Below are positions 33,550-44,402 of a stretch of DNA of 64,000 bases, piece after piece (position 1 is the first letter of the stretch; each line of letters starts with the position of its first letter). The translations under genes and the position numbers were made by a program. Location: assembly GCA_032622095.1 (NCBI GenBank), contig CP136063.1, positions 87,089,980 to 87,153,979 of the forward strand, read 5' to 3'. This stretch comes from Siphonodentalium dalli (lineage: Eukaryota > Mollusca > Scaphopoda > Gadilida > Siphonodentaliidae). The notes beneath the pieces were generated by a model. It ran no database searches and was not told the DNA's origin. It saw only the letters and a list, made by a program, of their open reading frames with translations.

Positions 33550-33733
33550 AGCATGTCTGCGTAAACTTATATGTAGGTCGAGTGAGGTGAAATCAGTTGT
33601 CCAGATACATGACAATTTCAGCCTTGTATGGATTCTGGCCCGCCAAGACAGATGACCTCATTGTTTTCTGCTAACAAACATACAAAATTTATCTAAAATT
33701 GATCTAATATGAACATATGATAATGTGTTTATA

Positions 33734-33739
33734 AATAAA
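33734..33739 (+). terminator. Poly(A) signal AATAAA
   Basis: Canonical hexamer about 185 bp after the stop codon of the exon at 33385-33549, in a short AT-rich tail. Common by chance in AT-rich DNA. Confidence 0.35.
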
Positions 33740-33979
33740 TACTTTAAATTGTTCATAATTCCGATGGTAATTCTCCTTATTTTGGAATACCAGTAATCGA
33801 TAGATACAGTAACAATATTTTCCGATTACGACATTATAATGCTTTACGCTCACCGATCTACTATGCGACAAAAGTGCACGCATAAATTCAAAACAGCAGC
33901 GTCGTATTAGATAATAATTGGGGACATCAAAAAAAATATATGACCCAAAGCATCCGACTTTGGTTCATTATCAGTTTAA

Positions 33980-34718
33980 CTCTTTCTATACTACATGTAC
34001 CGGTAAATGGTTTCTTCTCATTCAGCTATAAAGGTATACATTGGAATGGTCTATTATTCATTTGGAGGGATGTTCAAGATAAATTATCAGATGACAGTGA
34101 GACAATAAGATAATACAAGTACTGAAGGATTCGTATTCATTGGTGGGAAATAGTAAGATAATAAGTTACAATAAGTTTAAATAACTTATTATCTGAACAT
34201 TTCCTATGGGAACTACTCTTCAATGAGTATTAATAGCACAGAAAAGGCTTACTCTTTCTTTACTATATAATCATTGATGAGTAATGAGTACAGAAATATT
34301 CACATAATAAGTTCAACACATAGATCGTTTGTTGAACATATTAGCTGAACATTGCCCATCTGTTCACATGTCTGTGTCTGCTTCAGTAACGCCCTAAGTA
34401 ATCGACCTCTTAACCACAGCAGAATTATGGGTAACTTTTCAGGATTTAGTCGGAAATATGGCTTGTTGCCATTCATCGGAAAGCTCTCCCCGGCTTGTTG
34501 CCATTCATCGGAAAGCTCTCGGGGAGAGCTTTCCGATGAATGGCAACAAGCCATATTTCCGACTAAATCCTGAAAAGTTACCCATAATTCTGCGGTGGTT
34601 AAGAGGTCGATTACTTAGGGCATTACTCTATTTCCTGAACAACCATGCAGATGAATACTAGACCATTCCAATGTTTACTTTTATAACAAGCTGGGAGAAT
34701 TCATTCAGTAAATAAGTG
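33980..34718. mobile_element. TTAA element N with nested foldback A
   Basis: TTAA at 33976-33979 and 34719-34722. Left CTCTTTCTATACTACATG, then CATTGGAATGGTCTATTATT and TTTGGAGGGATGTTCAAGAT; the right end carries the inverse (GACCATTCCAATGTTTACTT, GGGAGAATTCATTCAGTA). A12 at 34382-34630 is inserted in it. Confidence 0.65.
34382..34630. mobile_element. Foldback A with expanded centre
   Basis: Complete arms. TTGCCATTCATCGGAAAGCT occurs twice in the left arm before the turn, lengthening the loop by about 30 bp. Confidence 0.8.
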
Positions 34719-34817
34719 TTAAAACACCAAAAAGGATGCACAAAATGCCTTATAAAACTATTATAGGAACATAAATAAAATTTCTCCCAATAAAACTCAT
34801 TATTTTTAAGTACTAAC

Positions 34818-34848
34818 CTTCTTCCCATTCTTCCCCTTCGTTATCCAT
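34818..34848 (-). CDS. Candidate first coding exon for the minus-strand gene
   Basis: On the minus strand, AGGAAAAATGGATAACGAAG opens an acidic 31-nt exon (MDNEGEEWEE plus one base) ending at the donor AAG|GTTAGT. Its phase 1 end matches the phase 1 start of exon 304-812, giving ...EEWEE-G-PGRPQ.... This is a one-in-three coincidence if unrelated, and other exons may lie between. The intron would be about 34 kb and would contain the opposite-strand gene at 27841-33549. Confidence 0.35.
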
Positions 34849-34849
34849 T

Positions 34850-35290
34850 TTTCCTGATTAGTGAAAGTCAACTAAGCACCTATGTCCAATAACAATGTTT
34901 ATACAGACACCTATATCCCATAGAGTAACCACCTATATTGGAGCTTTGATCAGTCACGCTAAGCGTCATGAATCAGATCAATAGGCTCGGCAAATGTGAA
35001 CGGGAAGTAGTAGCAAAGACGAATAATTTGTTACAAATATCGCACAAAAGTATACAGAGGGGAGTCTCAGTCTTCTTGATGGTCGTCACGGTGATCTGCC
35101 TGCGATCCGATCAGAATTAATCAGAAGTCACAGCGTGAACATCACAATATACTCATCGGGCATTGTCGCGGAAATCATCATACGAGAGGCGTGTGGTAGT
35201 AAATAAGTTATATAATATAGAGTGCAGCTAACTGAGGTCCGCCTATTCTGATCACGAAAACCTATTAACAAAACAAATTCCCTCGATTAT
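34850..35290. other. Unassigned, possibly leader/promoter of the minus-strand gene
   Basis: Somewhat richer in CpG than its flanks (34960-35190). A segment ATCGGGCATTGTCGCGGAAA resembles 40480-40500 (TTATCGGGCATTGTTGACAG), so part is a dispersed repeat. No TATA-like or initiator element could be assigned. Confidence 0.3.
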
Positions 35291-35293
35291 GTC

Positions 35294-35435
35294 ATAGACT
35301 CCGATCCATATTGCATAAGTCCAAAATGATTCCCGGAAACTCTCCAATCCATATTGCATAATATGAAGGTCCAAAATTATTTCCGGCTACTCTCCGATCC
35401 ATATTGCATAATATCGAGATCTAAATTTATTTCCA
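35294..35435 (+). repeat. Tandem repeat, about 46-bp unit, three copies
   Basis: TCCGATCCATATTGCATAA / TCCAATCCATATTGCATAAT / TCCGATCCATATTGCATAAT with spacing of about 45-48 bp, each followed by CCAAAATNATTTCCGG-like sequence. Confidence 0.75.
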
Positions 35436-35439
35436 AATC

Positions 35440-36140
35440 CAGGATAGATTGAGGAATTGAAGTGTGTTTGAGATTAAGCCTTGAATTGACATGAGGGTAT
35501 TTTGAGTGGTATTCTTAATTCACTCTGCAAGCTCTCCACTCTGCACTAATTGTCAATCTAATGGGCCCCCAGAGGGACCTCATTGTCATTCATTTGACAT
35601 GTGCAAGCTCGATAGGGATGGGAGACACCACCGGTGAATCGTGATACGAAATGCTCAGAAACATGTATTGCATCAAGCCATGAAATATCACGGATGGCGT
35701 TATGCCTGAATAATGTATTTGACTGTGAACAATAGCAGCATCTAGATTTTTGCGTTGCATAAAGTTACCTCAAGTCATTTTTATTGGAATTTATTTTAGT
35801 GTTAAGACATTCATGACAAAATGGTGATCTATCCAACAATTGGCCAGCAATTGAAATTCACAATGTCGGTTATGATAGGAGTCTTACAAGTTACATGCAT
35901 GTCCAGCATTATTAAAGAAATATATAAAAATCCTCATATAACAGTAGCTCCCAAAACATGCCCCTATACTTCATATCAAAAATCTGTATTTAGATACATA
36001 TTCATATAGAGATACGTATTGTATCGTGACACAAACTGTATATCCAATCCCAAAAGCTTGCAGCGAACACTCCTAACCATTTCTTTCTTAGAAGTAGCAT
36101 GTTGCCATAAATACTACTGCTATTGACCATAGTTATTAAA
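35440..36140. other. Unassigned stretch
   Basis: No repeat or convincing exon. The 62-residue plus-strand ORF at 35821-36009 has no supporting signal. Confidence 0.35.
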
Positions 36141-36199
36141 ATCTGTTTCCAGGGGCGTCAACATCAACCAGAGGCAAGGGGGCAAAACTTTCAGAACCG

Positions 36200-37075
36200 A
36201 GAGATTCCACCGGCGATACTGGCATACCCCTATGGTGGCAAATTCAAACTGACAAAAGTATGTGCGAGATATCGGCTTGAATGGGAATTTTTTTTTCATA
36301 TAAACAAAGATAAATAACTGTGGAACGAAAAATATGAACAAATCGATAGAACACTCAATTTGATTGCCATCATAATAGTGAACATCCATACCAAATTTCA
36401 TTGATACCCATCAACCGTGGTGGAGATACGGAAAAAAACCCAACAATTTCAAATCTACAAAGATGAATAACTCTAGAACGGAAAACTGAAAAAAATTACT
36501 GAAAACTCAATAAAACGATTGAACGCTCAATTGATTGCCCTCATAGTAATGAACATCCATACCATATTTCATTGAGATTCGTCAACCGGTGGTGGAGATA
36601 TCGGCTCAGATGAACAAAAAAACAGTTCCAGATAAATAAAGATGAATAACTCTAGAACGGAAAATCCGGAAAAAAAAAGATTGAACACTGTTGATTGCCC
36701 TCATAGTAGTGACCATCCATACCAAATTTCATGGAGATTCGTCAACCTGTGGTGGAAATATCTGCTCAGACGGACAAAAAAAAAAACATTTCAAGATAAA
36801 CAAAGATGAATAACTCTAAAACAGAAAATCTGGAAAAAAACAATTGAACACTCCTTTGAATGCCCTCATAGTAGTGAACATCCATACCACATTTCATCCA
36901 GATCCGACGACTGGTGTTTGAGATATCTGCCCAGATGGATGGATGGACAGGCGGAAAAACAGGGACAGATGTCCAGATGGATGGACGGTACGACGGACGG
37001 ATGGACAGACAGACGGACGGATGAGGTCAATCCAGTATACCCCCCCCCCATTCTCTTCAAAAGTGGGGGTGTAAA
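36200..37075 (+). repeat. Family K array, about 165-bp units, four to five copies
   Basis: AACATCCATACCAAATTTCA anchors at 36381, 36552, 36712 and 36877, each with GATGAATAACTCTAGAACGG and GTGGTGGAGATATCGGCTCA. It ends in a GGATGGACAGACGGACGG run, TCAATCCAGTATACCCC and AGTGGGGGTGTAAAA, i.e. the same terminal hairpin as family D. Confidence 0.8.
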
Positions 37076-37203
37076 AAGTACGTTTTCAGTCAAAGGTATT
37101 GACATATTCAGGCATAAATGACGAAAGGGCAAAAGTATGGTAACAATACAGCATTTTAAAGCACTTTTCATGACCAAATATATAAATATATATATTATAT
37201 TAA

Positions 37204-37770
37204 CCCTGAATGGATTCTGACTGAATGGATACTTCCATTCAGTTATGAAAGTATAAAATTGAAATTGTCTATTATTCATTTGGAGGGAAGTTAAAGGTAC
37301 TCAATCCGATCAGAGGATCCTATATTACTATTACTAAATTTCTCGAGATGTGTACTAATAATTTCCACAGAAGCCCTTATTCAAACAGACGAAGACGGAT
37401 AACTCTAAAATCAAGTGTATTAATAACGTAATTTTGACTGAGACCATCCTTTGGACGGTGTGTTTCTGGGCCAGAAAAAATAGAAATAACAAAACTTCAA
37501 AAATTGATATCTGATCACTCTGAGCGTTTATAGGTAGGTTCCTCGACTCGAATCAATTATTTTTTATCACCGAAGCCAAAGAAATAGTATTTTGTGAGGC
37601 CCTGATCGGATTGAGTACCTTTAAGGATATTTGAGCATATGACAGCCAGACGATATGATAATATAAGTGCAAAAGTATTCATGTTCATTTGTGGGACATG
37701 TTTAGATAATAAGTTCAACGAACATACAAACATGAGTATTTATTATTGAAATAGTTACGCTAATAGAATA
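37204..37770. mobile_element. TTAA element N interrupted by element L
   Basis: TTAA at 37200-37203, CCCTGAATGGATTCTGACTG, GTCTATTATTCATTTGGAGG. After the L insertion it resumes GGATATTTGAGCATATGACA ... AATAAGTTCAACGAAC. The right end is indistinct. Confidence 0.55.
37295..37620. mobile_element. TTAA element L, 326 bp, nested in N
   Basis: TTAA at 37291-37294 and 37621-37624. The perfect inverted ends AGGTACTCAATCCGATCAG and CTGATCGGATTGAGTACCT define the element. The interior shares CCTCGACTCGAATNAATTAT with 11453-11891. Confidence 0.85.
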
Positions 37771-38002
37771 GATATATTTTAGTCTTAGGGCAATATATCA
37801 ATGCTGTTTTAGCTGATATATAAGGGATTTCTGGCCACCCCCCCCCCCACCCCAGTGGATGGCAGGAGGTACAGTGTGTCCCCTTCTGCCTCCCTGTTCT
37901 GGAGCCCCTGTCTGCTTATTCTGTGCTAGAAATTATTTGTTTACATTTACAAAGCCAGATAAATTTGTACAGGTATAATTTTCGAAGCAGATCAATGGAA
38001 TA

Positions 38003-38173
38003 TACAGTAATGCCCTAAATAATCGACTCCTGGGTAATTTTTCAGGATTTAGTCGGAAATATGGCTTGTTGCCATACATCGGAAAGCTCTCACTGAGAGC
38101 TTCGACTAAATCCTGAAAAATTACCCATAATTCTGCTGTGGTTAAGGAGTCAATTATTTAGGGCATTACTGTA
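38003..38173. mobile_element. Foldback A, shortened
   Basis: Lacks TTAACCACAGCAGAATTAT in the left arm and the GCTTGTTGCC region in the right arm. Both TA-CAGTAATGCCC ends are intact. Confidence 0.8.
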
Positions 38174-38174
38174 G

Positions 38175-38625
38175 GCATAGTCATATCACTTGATGCTGCT
38201 AGTTTTTAATCAGGTGCTATGCCAACTGGAGGAATGTAGCATTATACTAACATCCCTGAACATCTCAAACAAATCGACTGTACCACTTAGAAAACAACAT
38301 CTGAACTACTCTGTTGTATTTACTTTTCGACTCAAGACCCAACAGTACTATTCGCGATAAACTAACGCAAATGATTTCTCCATGAGTCATGTATTTAATT
38401 AATATATAAGAATGACGGTGTTTGTTTTCAATTTGGATATAATATTTGTACAAATGTATAATGGGCTCCTCCCAAACTACAACTTTTGATAACTAGACAT
38501 ACTTCAGCATAGTGAGCATACCAAAATTTATATAAATTTGAAAAGCTAACAAAGACTGAGGAATCTATTTGTATAAGAAATTAAGAATCGTGTGAATGGC
38601 CCAATAATCAGAGGGGCCCGTTAAG
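38175..38625. other. Unassigned stretch
   Basis: No recognised repeat, exon or RNA gene. Confidence 0.3.
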
Positions 38626-38642
38626 TTGATCCTTTCTATACT

Positions 38643-38892
38643 AAATGGATTATCCCATCAGTTATAAAAGTATACATTGGAATGGTTTATTATTCATTTG
38701 GAGGGGTGTTCGGGATAACTTAGCAGATGACAGTCAGGACAAAAAGATAATAGAAGTGCTGAAGTATTCATGGTGGAAATGTTTAGATAATAAGTTCAAC
38801 AAACGAATTTCCCGAATACACCTCCAGGTGAATAATAGACCATTCCAATGTATACTTTTATAACTTAATGGGAGAATCCATTTTAGTATAAA
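38643..38892. mobile_element. TTAA element N, about 250 bp
   Basis: TTTCTATACTAAATGGATTA at the left and GGAGAATCCATTTTAGTATA at the right are inverted. The interior has GGAGGGGTGTTCGGGATAA and CAACAAACGAATTTCC. Flanking TTAA is decayed. Confidence 0.65.
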
Positions 38893-39640
38893 CTAGAGAT
38901 GGGCTTGTCCCAGATGGGACTTAAAGTAATACCCCCCGTATTCAAAATGTTATTCGAATGAAGTAGCCATTACCATATATTTGGCACTGAAATTATGTCA
39001 ACAGGTAACCCTAACCCTAAACCCCCTAACCCTAACCCCTAACTCGATCTAATCCTAAATTTATTGACTGAATAAAAGCTCGGACAAAATTATGCATGTT
39101 GCGAAAAAGGGGGATAACTCGACTAAAAAATGTCGGACAGACGTATAAACGCAGGTGCACAGGTTCCCATGGTACTAAATACCTGCGCCAAGTTTTAAAA
39201 TAAATGACCCAAAAATGTAGGAATAAAAGCTCGGACAAAATTATGCATGTTGCAAAAAAATTTCAAAGTTGAAAAAGGGTGATATCTCCACCAAAAAATG
39301 TCAGACAGACATCATAAACACAGGTGCACAGTTCCCATGGTACTTAATATCTGTGCCAAGTTTAAAAAAAATTGACCCAAAAATGTAGGAATAAAAGCTC
39401 GGACAAAATTATAATTGTTGCGAAAAATTTCTGACAGACGTCATAATCGCAGGTGCACAGGTTCCCATGGTGGTTGATGTCTGTGCCAAGTTTCATGGAA
39501 AATGATCATAAAATGACTGAGAAAAACTCCGGACAAAATTGTGTCCACGGACGGACAGACGGCACGACAGACGGACGGACGGACAAGCGGATACCAGTAT
39601 ACCCACCCCCCCCACAACTCGTTGCGGGTGCGGGGGGTAT
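38893..39640 (+). repeat. Family D element with telomere-like stretch
   Basis: CTAGAGATGGGCTTGT, telomere-like block, four units with AAAGCTCGGACAAAATTAT and CAGGTTCCCATGGTACT, CGGACGGACGGACAAGCG, then CCAGTATACCCACCCC and GCGGGGGGTATAA. Same order as 13148-13634 but longer. Confidence 0.8.
39003..39045 (-). repeat. Interstitial telomere-like repeat
   Basis: TAACCCTAACCCTAAACCCC, CTAACCCTAACCCCTAAC: mostly CCCTAA units, the complement of the TTAGGG telomere repeat used by most animals. It is part of the D element; a decayed version is at 13263-13325. Confidence 0.7.
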
Positions 39641-39844
39641 AAAAAGATAATGACTAGATTATAGAAATACTTGCATAACTTTTAAGCTGGGGTCTCTCTT
39701 CTCAAACAACACATCCAAAAACAAAAAGAATAAAATGTTATGAAGTTGAGATAAGAGATTTCAATCAAAACCACACCAAACACACTCCATCTTTGAACAG
39801 CATAAACCTATAACAAGAGCATCGCTAGGGTGTGGCAAAATACG

Positions 39845-40060
39845 CCTGCAGTAATTTCAATAAAGGGCCATAACTCCTAATAACATTGGCAAAAATTGGC
39901 GGGCAGAACCCAAATTCAAATTTGACCTGTATTTTGTGCTAGTAAACCCACATAAATTTCATCCCATTCAGTTCAGACTTACTAAAGTTATCACCCGGAA
40001 ACGAAAAATGTGAATGGACAGACAGACTGACAGACAGACGAACAGATAGACTAATAACAT
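39845..40060 (+). repeat. Single unit of a GGGCCATAACTCC-type repeat
   Basis: AAAGGGCCATAACTCCTAAT, GAACCCAAATTCAAATTTGA, then a GGACAGACAGACTGACAGAC run. Same layout as 18860-19230 and 41338-41400. Confidence 0.5.
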
Positions 40061-40061
40061 A

Positions 40062-40815
40062 ATACGTCCCGATTTCAATAACAAAATTAGTCAAATTTGC
40101 TGTCCCACAGTGTTAGTTACTGCCTGAAAAAACGTTGATATAAAATCAATTTCTTTCATGAGCTCTGTTGACATAGCGTCTAGACACAGAAAACCCATCT
40201 ACAGCAAATCAGATGCATTATAAAATTACCTGTAGATGATCCAACACATGGGCAGTTCATTTTAGGAATTCTGTAGTAATAATCATATCCAAAACTCCTG
40301 TATGATATCCTCTGGAAACACAGTAAATCACACACTGGAATAAAACGTGGTCCAGGTCCACATTTTGTCATTGATTAGCAGTGATTGAAGAATTCCATGA
40401 TAACTTAGATTACAACGAACACAGCAATCAGAAATGTCACGCTGATTATCCCATGCGGAGAATGTGATGAACTTGTGAAATTTATCGGGCATTGTTGACA
40501 GAACCTAAGAGGCTGTATTAGAAGATCCAAAACAGACTGCAGAAAAATGTAAAAAAAATTCACCATAGCATATATCGAAGTGCTGGTAATTCAAGCGACA
40601 TATAATCCTCAGACCTCATACCAAATCTAGTAATTGCTTGCTTTGACATGTTCCAAGGACAAACATTGATTGATAAATATACAAAATCAGATATGCCTGA
40701 AATATAAAGATAAAAAAAAAAGCTAACAAGTAACACTCTTAAATTTTGCATATGCTTCAAGCAAACTGACACATATCTTTTTGAGTTGAATATTTCTATC
40801 CCTGCATATACTATA
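40062..40815. other. Unassigned stretch
   Basis: Two minus-strand frames (63 and 96 codons) lack splice or context support. TTATCGGGCATTGTTGACAG resembles 35158-35178. Nothing else recognised. Confidence 0.3.
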
Positions 40816-40816
40816 T

Positions 40817-41043
40817 CTCCTAATTTGCATAAGATAAAATGCATAATCAAGGTGACTAATGGCTGAACATCACCAATATCAACTGGGGAACTTCAATCTG
40901 ATCCCAGATCACCCATAGCAGTTGAGGCCTAAGCAGAATGAGGTCCCCACTGAGAGGGTGAGTTGGTGAAGCTAGTGGATAGTGTCACTAAATTCACCCT
41001 CTGGGGACTTCATTCCGCAAATGACAGACACACTATTTGAAGA
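40817..41043. mobile_element. Hairpin element C, partial
   Basis: Middle module (TTGCATAAGATAAAATGCAT, CCCATAGCAGTTGAGGCCTA), one AGAATGAGGTCCCC hairpin and a right end GACAGACACACTATTTGAAG. The left end is missing. Confidence 0.65.
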
Positions 41044-41409
41044 TTACCTATCGCATTAAAACGAGCGGAACTTCGACATAAAATTCTATAAAAGAGTGAT
41101 CGATCAACATGATCTATGTTATCAACTAGCAAACAGACAGAGGTCATAAAAGGTTACAATGCAGAATAGAGAGCAGCATTATGATTAGCATATACAAAGA
41201 TATATAAAACGAATGAGACGCCAGATCGTTTCAGTCATTTAAACAATACCTGGCCCAGCCTGGCCAGGTTGGATTATAAGCCTGTCATTCAATAACTGTG
41301 TTATCAGTCAGAAACAAACAATTTCACCATTTTCTCAAAGGGACATAACTCTGGTCAAATGGGTGCGAGTAGCCATAATTTGAACTTGAGCTGTATATTC
41401 ATATGAGCA

Positions 41410-41561
41410 TACAGTATAAATGCCCTAAGTAATCGACCCCTTAACCACAACAGAATTATGGGTAACTTTTCAGGATTTAGTCGGAAGTATGGGTTGTTGC
41501 CATTCATCGGAAAGCTCTCACTGAGAGCTTTCCTATGAATGGCAACAAGCCATATTTCCTA
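41410..41561. mobile_element. Foldback A, right arm truncated
   Basis: TACAGTATAAATGCCC left end, complete left arm, turn at CTCTCACTGAGAGC. The right arm stops at CAAGCCATATTTCC. Confidence 0.75.
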
Positions 41562-41666
41562 GGCCGATATAAAAACAATTGCTTGAATCTCATCCCTTCC
41601 CGATCCTATTTTTGGTCCCTCCTCAAATTCATTTAGATAATTTTAATAGTTTATTTCTCATGCCTT

Positions 41667-41955
41667 AACAATGTACTTTGCAATGACCCATTAATTAGTC
41701 TATTTCAATCAAATTGGGCAATTTAACCCTTTCATAACGGGAGCTGCACTGGTTGGTCCAGCATTAAAGACCCTGTGCCAATGCATTCTCTAATATATGT
41801 GAGTCGACCATTGCCGTAACAAGGTAAATTGCAATGACCCATTAATTAGTCTATTTCAATCAAATTGGACAATTAAACACTTTCATAAAGGATCGAAGCT
41901 GCACTGGTGCAGTATTAAAGACACTATGCCAGTGCATTCTCCTATATATGCGAGT
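41667..41955 (+). repeat. 145-bp tandem duplication that includes a foldback B end
   Basis: GCAATGACCCATTAATTAGT, CTATTTCAATCAAATTGG and the TTAA plus CCCTTTCATAACGGGAGCTG end of a B element occur at 41681-41760 and again, diverged, at 41830-41915. Each is followed by half a B hairpin. The duplication therefore postdates the B insertion. Confidence 0.65.
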
Positions 41956-42086
41956 AAGGGATCTACTCGTCAATAAGTATTTAGTTTTGAAATAGTTAAG
42001 AATAAAAAATTAAATTTGTCCGCCCCAATTTTCAAAAAAAGTTGGATGAGATCTAGTATTTGTTTCATATTGGCCTTATATCAAAT

Positions 42087-42530
42087 ATGGAGAAAAAACA
42101 CTGGAAACAAGCAAGAATAGATGTCGGGGACAAAAATTTAATGCACACAAAATGCTGGTGGGTGCTGCTGAATTGATATGTTGCGTAGACCACTTTCATG
42201 CTTTTAAGAAAAAGAATGATTATTTGTTCTAAAGTTGTACATTTTGCAGTGTTTATAGATCCGAGGGATTTGAGAAAAAGCCAGTATCTGTATGAAGCAT
42301 TCAAGAACATGTCTATTTTAAAATATTTTAATAATGACTGTGCTTGTGTTTGCAAACCAACAGGATAGCTATTTCAAGTATGGTTGGTGGGCAGCAACGA
42401 ACACAGCCATTATGAAAATATTTTACAATATACATGTTTTTTAATCTTTTAGACATATGACGTGTTTTCCTCGATTCGTTCGGATCAGCCAGAGACTGCG
42501 AAAATGGCAATTTTGAAAATGTAACAGTAA
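42087..42530 (+). pseudogene. Decayed coding-like region, several frame changes
   Basis: Successive short plus-strand segments look like protein. 42087-42175 opens MEKKHWKQARIDVGDKN; about 42253-42360 reads IDPRDLRKSQYLYEAFKN; about 42361-42440 reads DSYFKYGWWAATNTAIMK; about 42460-42528 reads TYDVFSSIRSDQPETAKM. They are in different frames with stops between. AG acceptors precede two of them, so a multi-exon gene is conceivable, but donors are poor. Long antisense frames (42065-42355, 42328-42549) also exist. Family unknown. Confidence 0.3.
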
Positions 42531-42615
42531 TTGTTCTTTTAAACAACAATCAGTTTGCCCTAACAGCATCACAGCAATTTAGCATGACCACTGAACTAGG
42601 GGTGATTATATTACC

Positions 42616-42793
42616 TACAGTAATGCCCTAAACAATGGACTCCATAACCACACCAGAATTATGGGTAACTTTTCAGGATTTAGTCACAGAGCTTTCCGAT
42701 GAATGGCAACAAACCATATTTCCGATTAAATCCTTAAAAGTTACCCATAATTTTGCTGTGGTTAAGGAGTCAATTATTTATGGCATTACCGTA
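42616..42793. mobile_element. Foldback A, shortened centre
   Basis: TACAGTAATGCCC left end to GGATTTAGTCACAGAGC, then complete right arm to GGCATTACCGTA. Confidence 0.8.
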
Positions 42794-43990
42794 TGGCGTA
42801 ATAACATAACTCATCGAATCTCTTGAAAAAGAAAAAAAAAGAATCTAAATGGACAACATGACAAAAAATGAAATGGCACCTGCTCATGAAATCCCAAGCT
42901 TTGCCTTGCAAGTGCATGTCAACATTGAACCATGTCTCATTGAACATGCATCAAACAAAATATGGAACATGACAAACGAAAATGGAACAGGCTCGACAAA
43001 TTCAGTGGTTTGCCTTGCAAATATTTATCAATGGCATGTCAATATAAGTACAACAGTCCTCTGAATATAGTACATCTGTGTATTGATATAAAATCAATCA
43101 TTAGGACAATGACAAGAAGGAACCATGAATGCACTAACGATCCTTGTCAAAGTAATATGGAACTAGCGCTGTTCATCAAATATCAGATATGTCTGTGACA
43201 AATAATATCACATGGACAAATCACAGAAACAAAATTATGATTTCTCCATGCAAATTGATGTAATCTGTAGTCACATGCATGTATTATCGAACATCAACAG
43301 CTATGAAACTAAATGTGGAACAAGAAAAGCGAAAATGGCACAGGCTCATTAAATCCCATACTTTGCCTTACAAAGATCTTGTAAGCCCATGTCAACATAT
43401 GTACATTCCTCTGAACAGAATAAAGTATGTGTGTACATTGATATTAAATCAGTCGGAACTAACATCTGTTTATGCAATATCAGATGCGTCTTGACATAAC
43501 TCAAAAGAACAAATAATAGAAATAGATGGTTGATGTATCCATGTGAACTGATGTAACAGCATGCCTCATCGAACCTCAGCAGTCACAAAACTAAATGTAG
43601 AACACGATAAAAACTAAAACAGCACAGGCTCACTAAATCCTGTTTTTGTCTTGCAAATATCTTGCAAGCGTATGTCAACATTTGTGCATCAGTCCTTTGA
43701 ACTGAATATATAATGTGTGTGTATTGATATAAAATCAATCATCATGACAATGGAATGAGATAACGATCGTCATCAAAGGAACACAGAAATAACATCTGTT
43801 CATCAAATATCAGATATGTCTGGGACGGAACTCACAAATCGCAGAAACAAAATGGTGACATCTCCATGGTCTTATCAAATCTCCAAACAGCTATGAAACT
43901 AAATGTAGAACATCGAGAAATGAGAGTGGTGCAGGCTCATTGAATCCTTTGTTTGTCTTGCTCTCAATATGTTGGAAGTGTTTGTCAACA

Positions 43991-44206
43991 TACAGTAATG
44001 CTCTAATTAATCGACTCCTTAACCACAGCAGAATTATGGGTAACTTTTCAGGATTTAGTCGGAAATATGGCTTGTTGCCATTCATCGGAAAGCTCTCGGC
44101 GAGAGCTTTCCAACGAATGCAACAAGCCATATTTCCGACTAAATCCTGAAAAGTTACCCATAATTCTTCTGTGATTAAGGAGTCGATTAATTAGAGCATT
44201 ACTGTA
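43991..44206. mobile_element. Foldback A in the tandem repeat
   Basis: Full-length palindrome, arms meeting at CTCTCGGCGAGAGC. The surrounding unit reads GTCAACA-TA before and TA-CATACAGTCC after, where an uninterrupted unit at 43395 has GTCAACATATGTACATTCC. Confidence 0.9.
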
Positions 44207-44402
44207 CATACAGTCCTCTGAACACAATACAGCAAGTCTAAGTATTATTATGAAATCAATCCTCAGGACAATGACACATAAGAATCACGAACAATGGGAG
44301 TGTAATAACGATCTTCTTCAAACAATTCTTGGAACTAACATCTGTTCATCAAATAACAGATATATCTAGGATGTAACTCAAGAGCCAATCATAGAAATAG
44401 AA

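Noticed and set aside
42328-42549. Minus-strand 73- and 96-codon ORFs at 42065-42549
   Set aside because: Hydrophobic AT-driven composition. The plus-strand segments look more coding-like, though the region remains unresolved.
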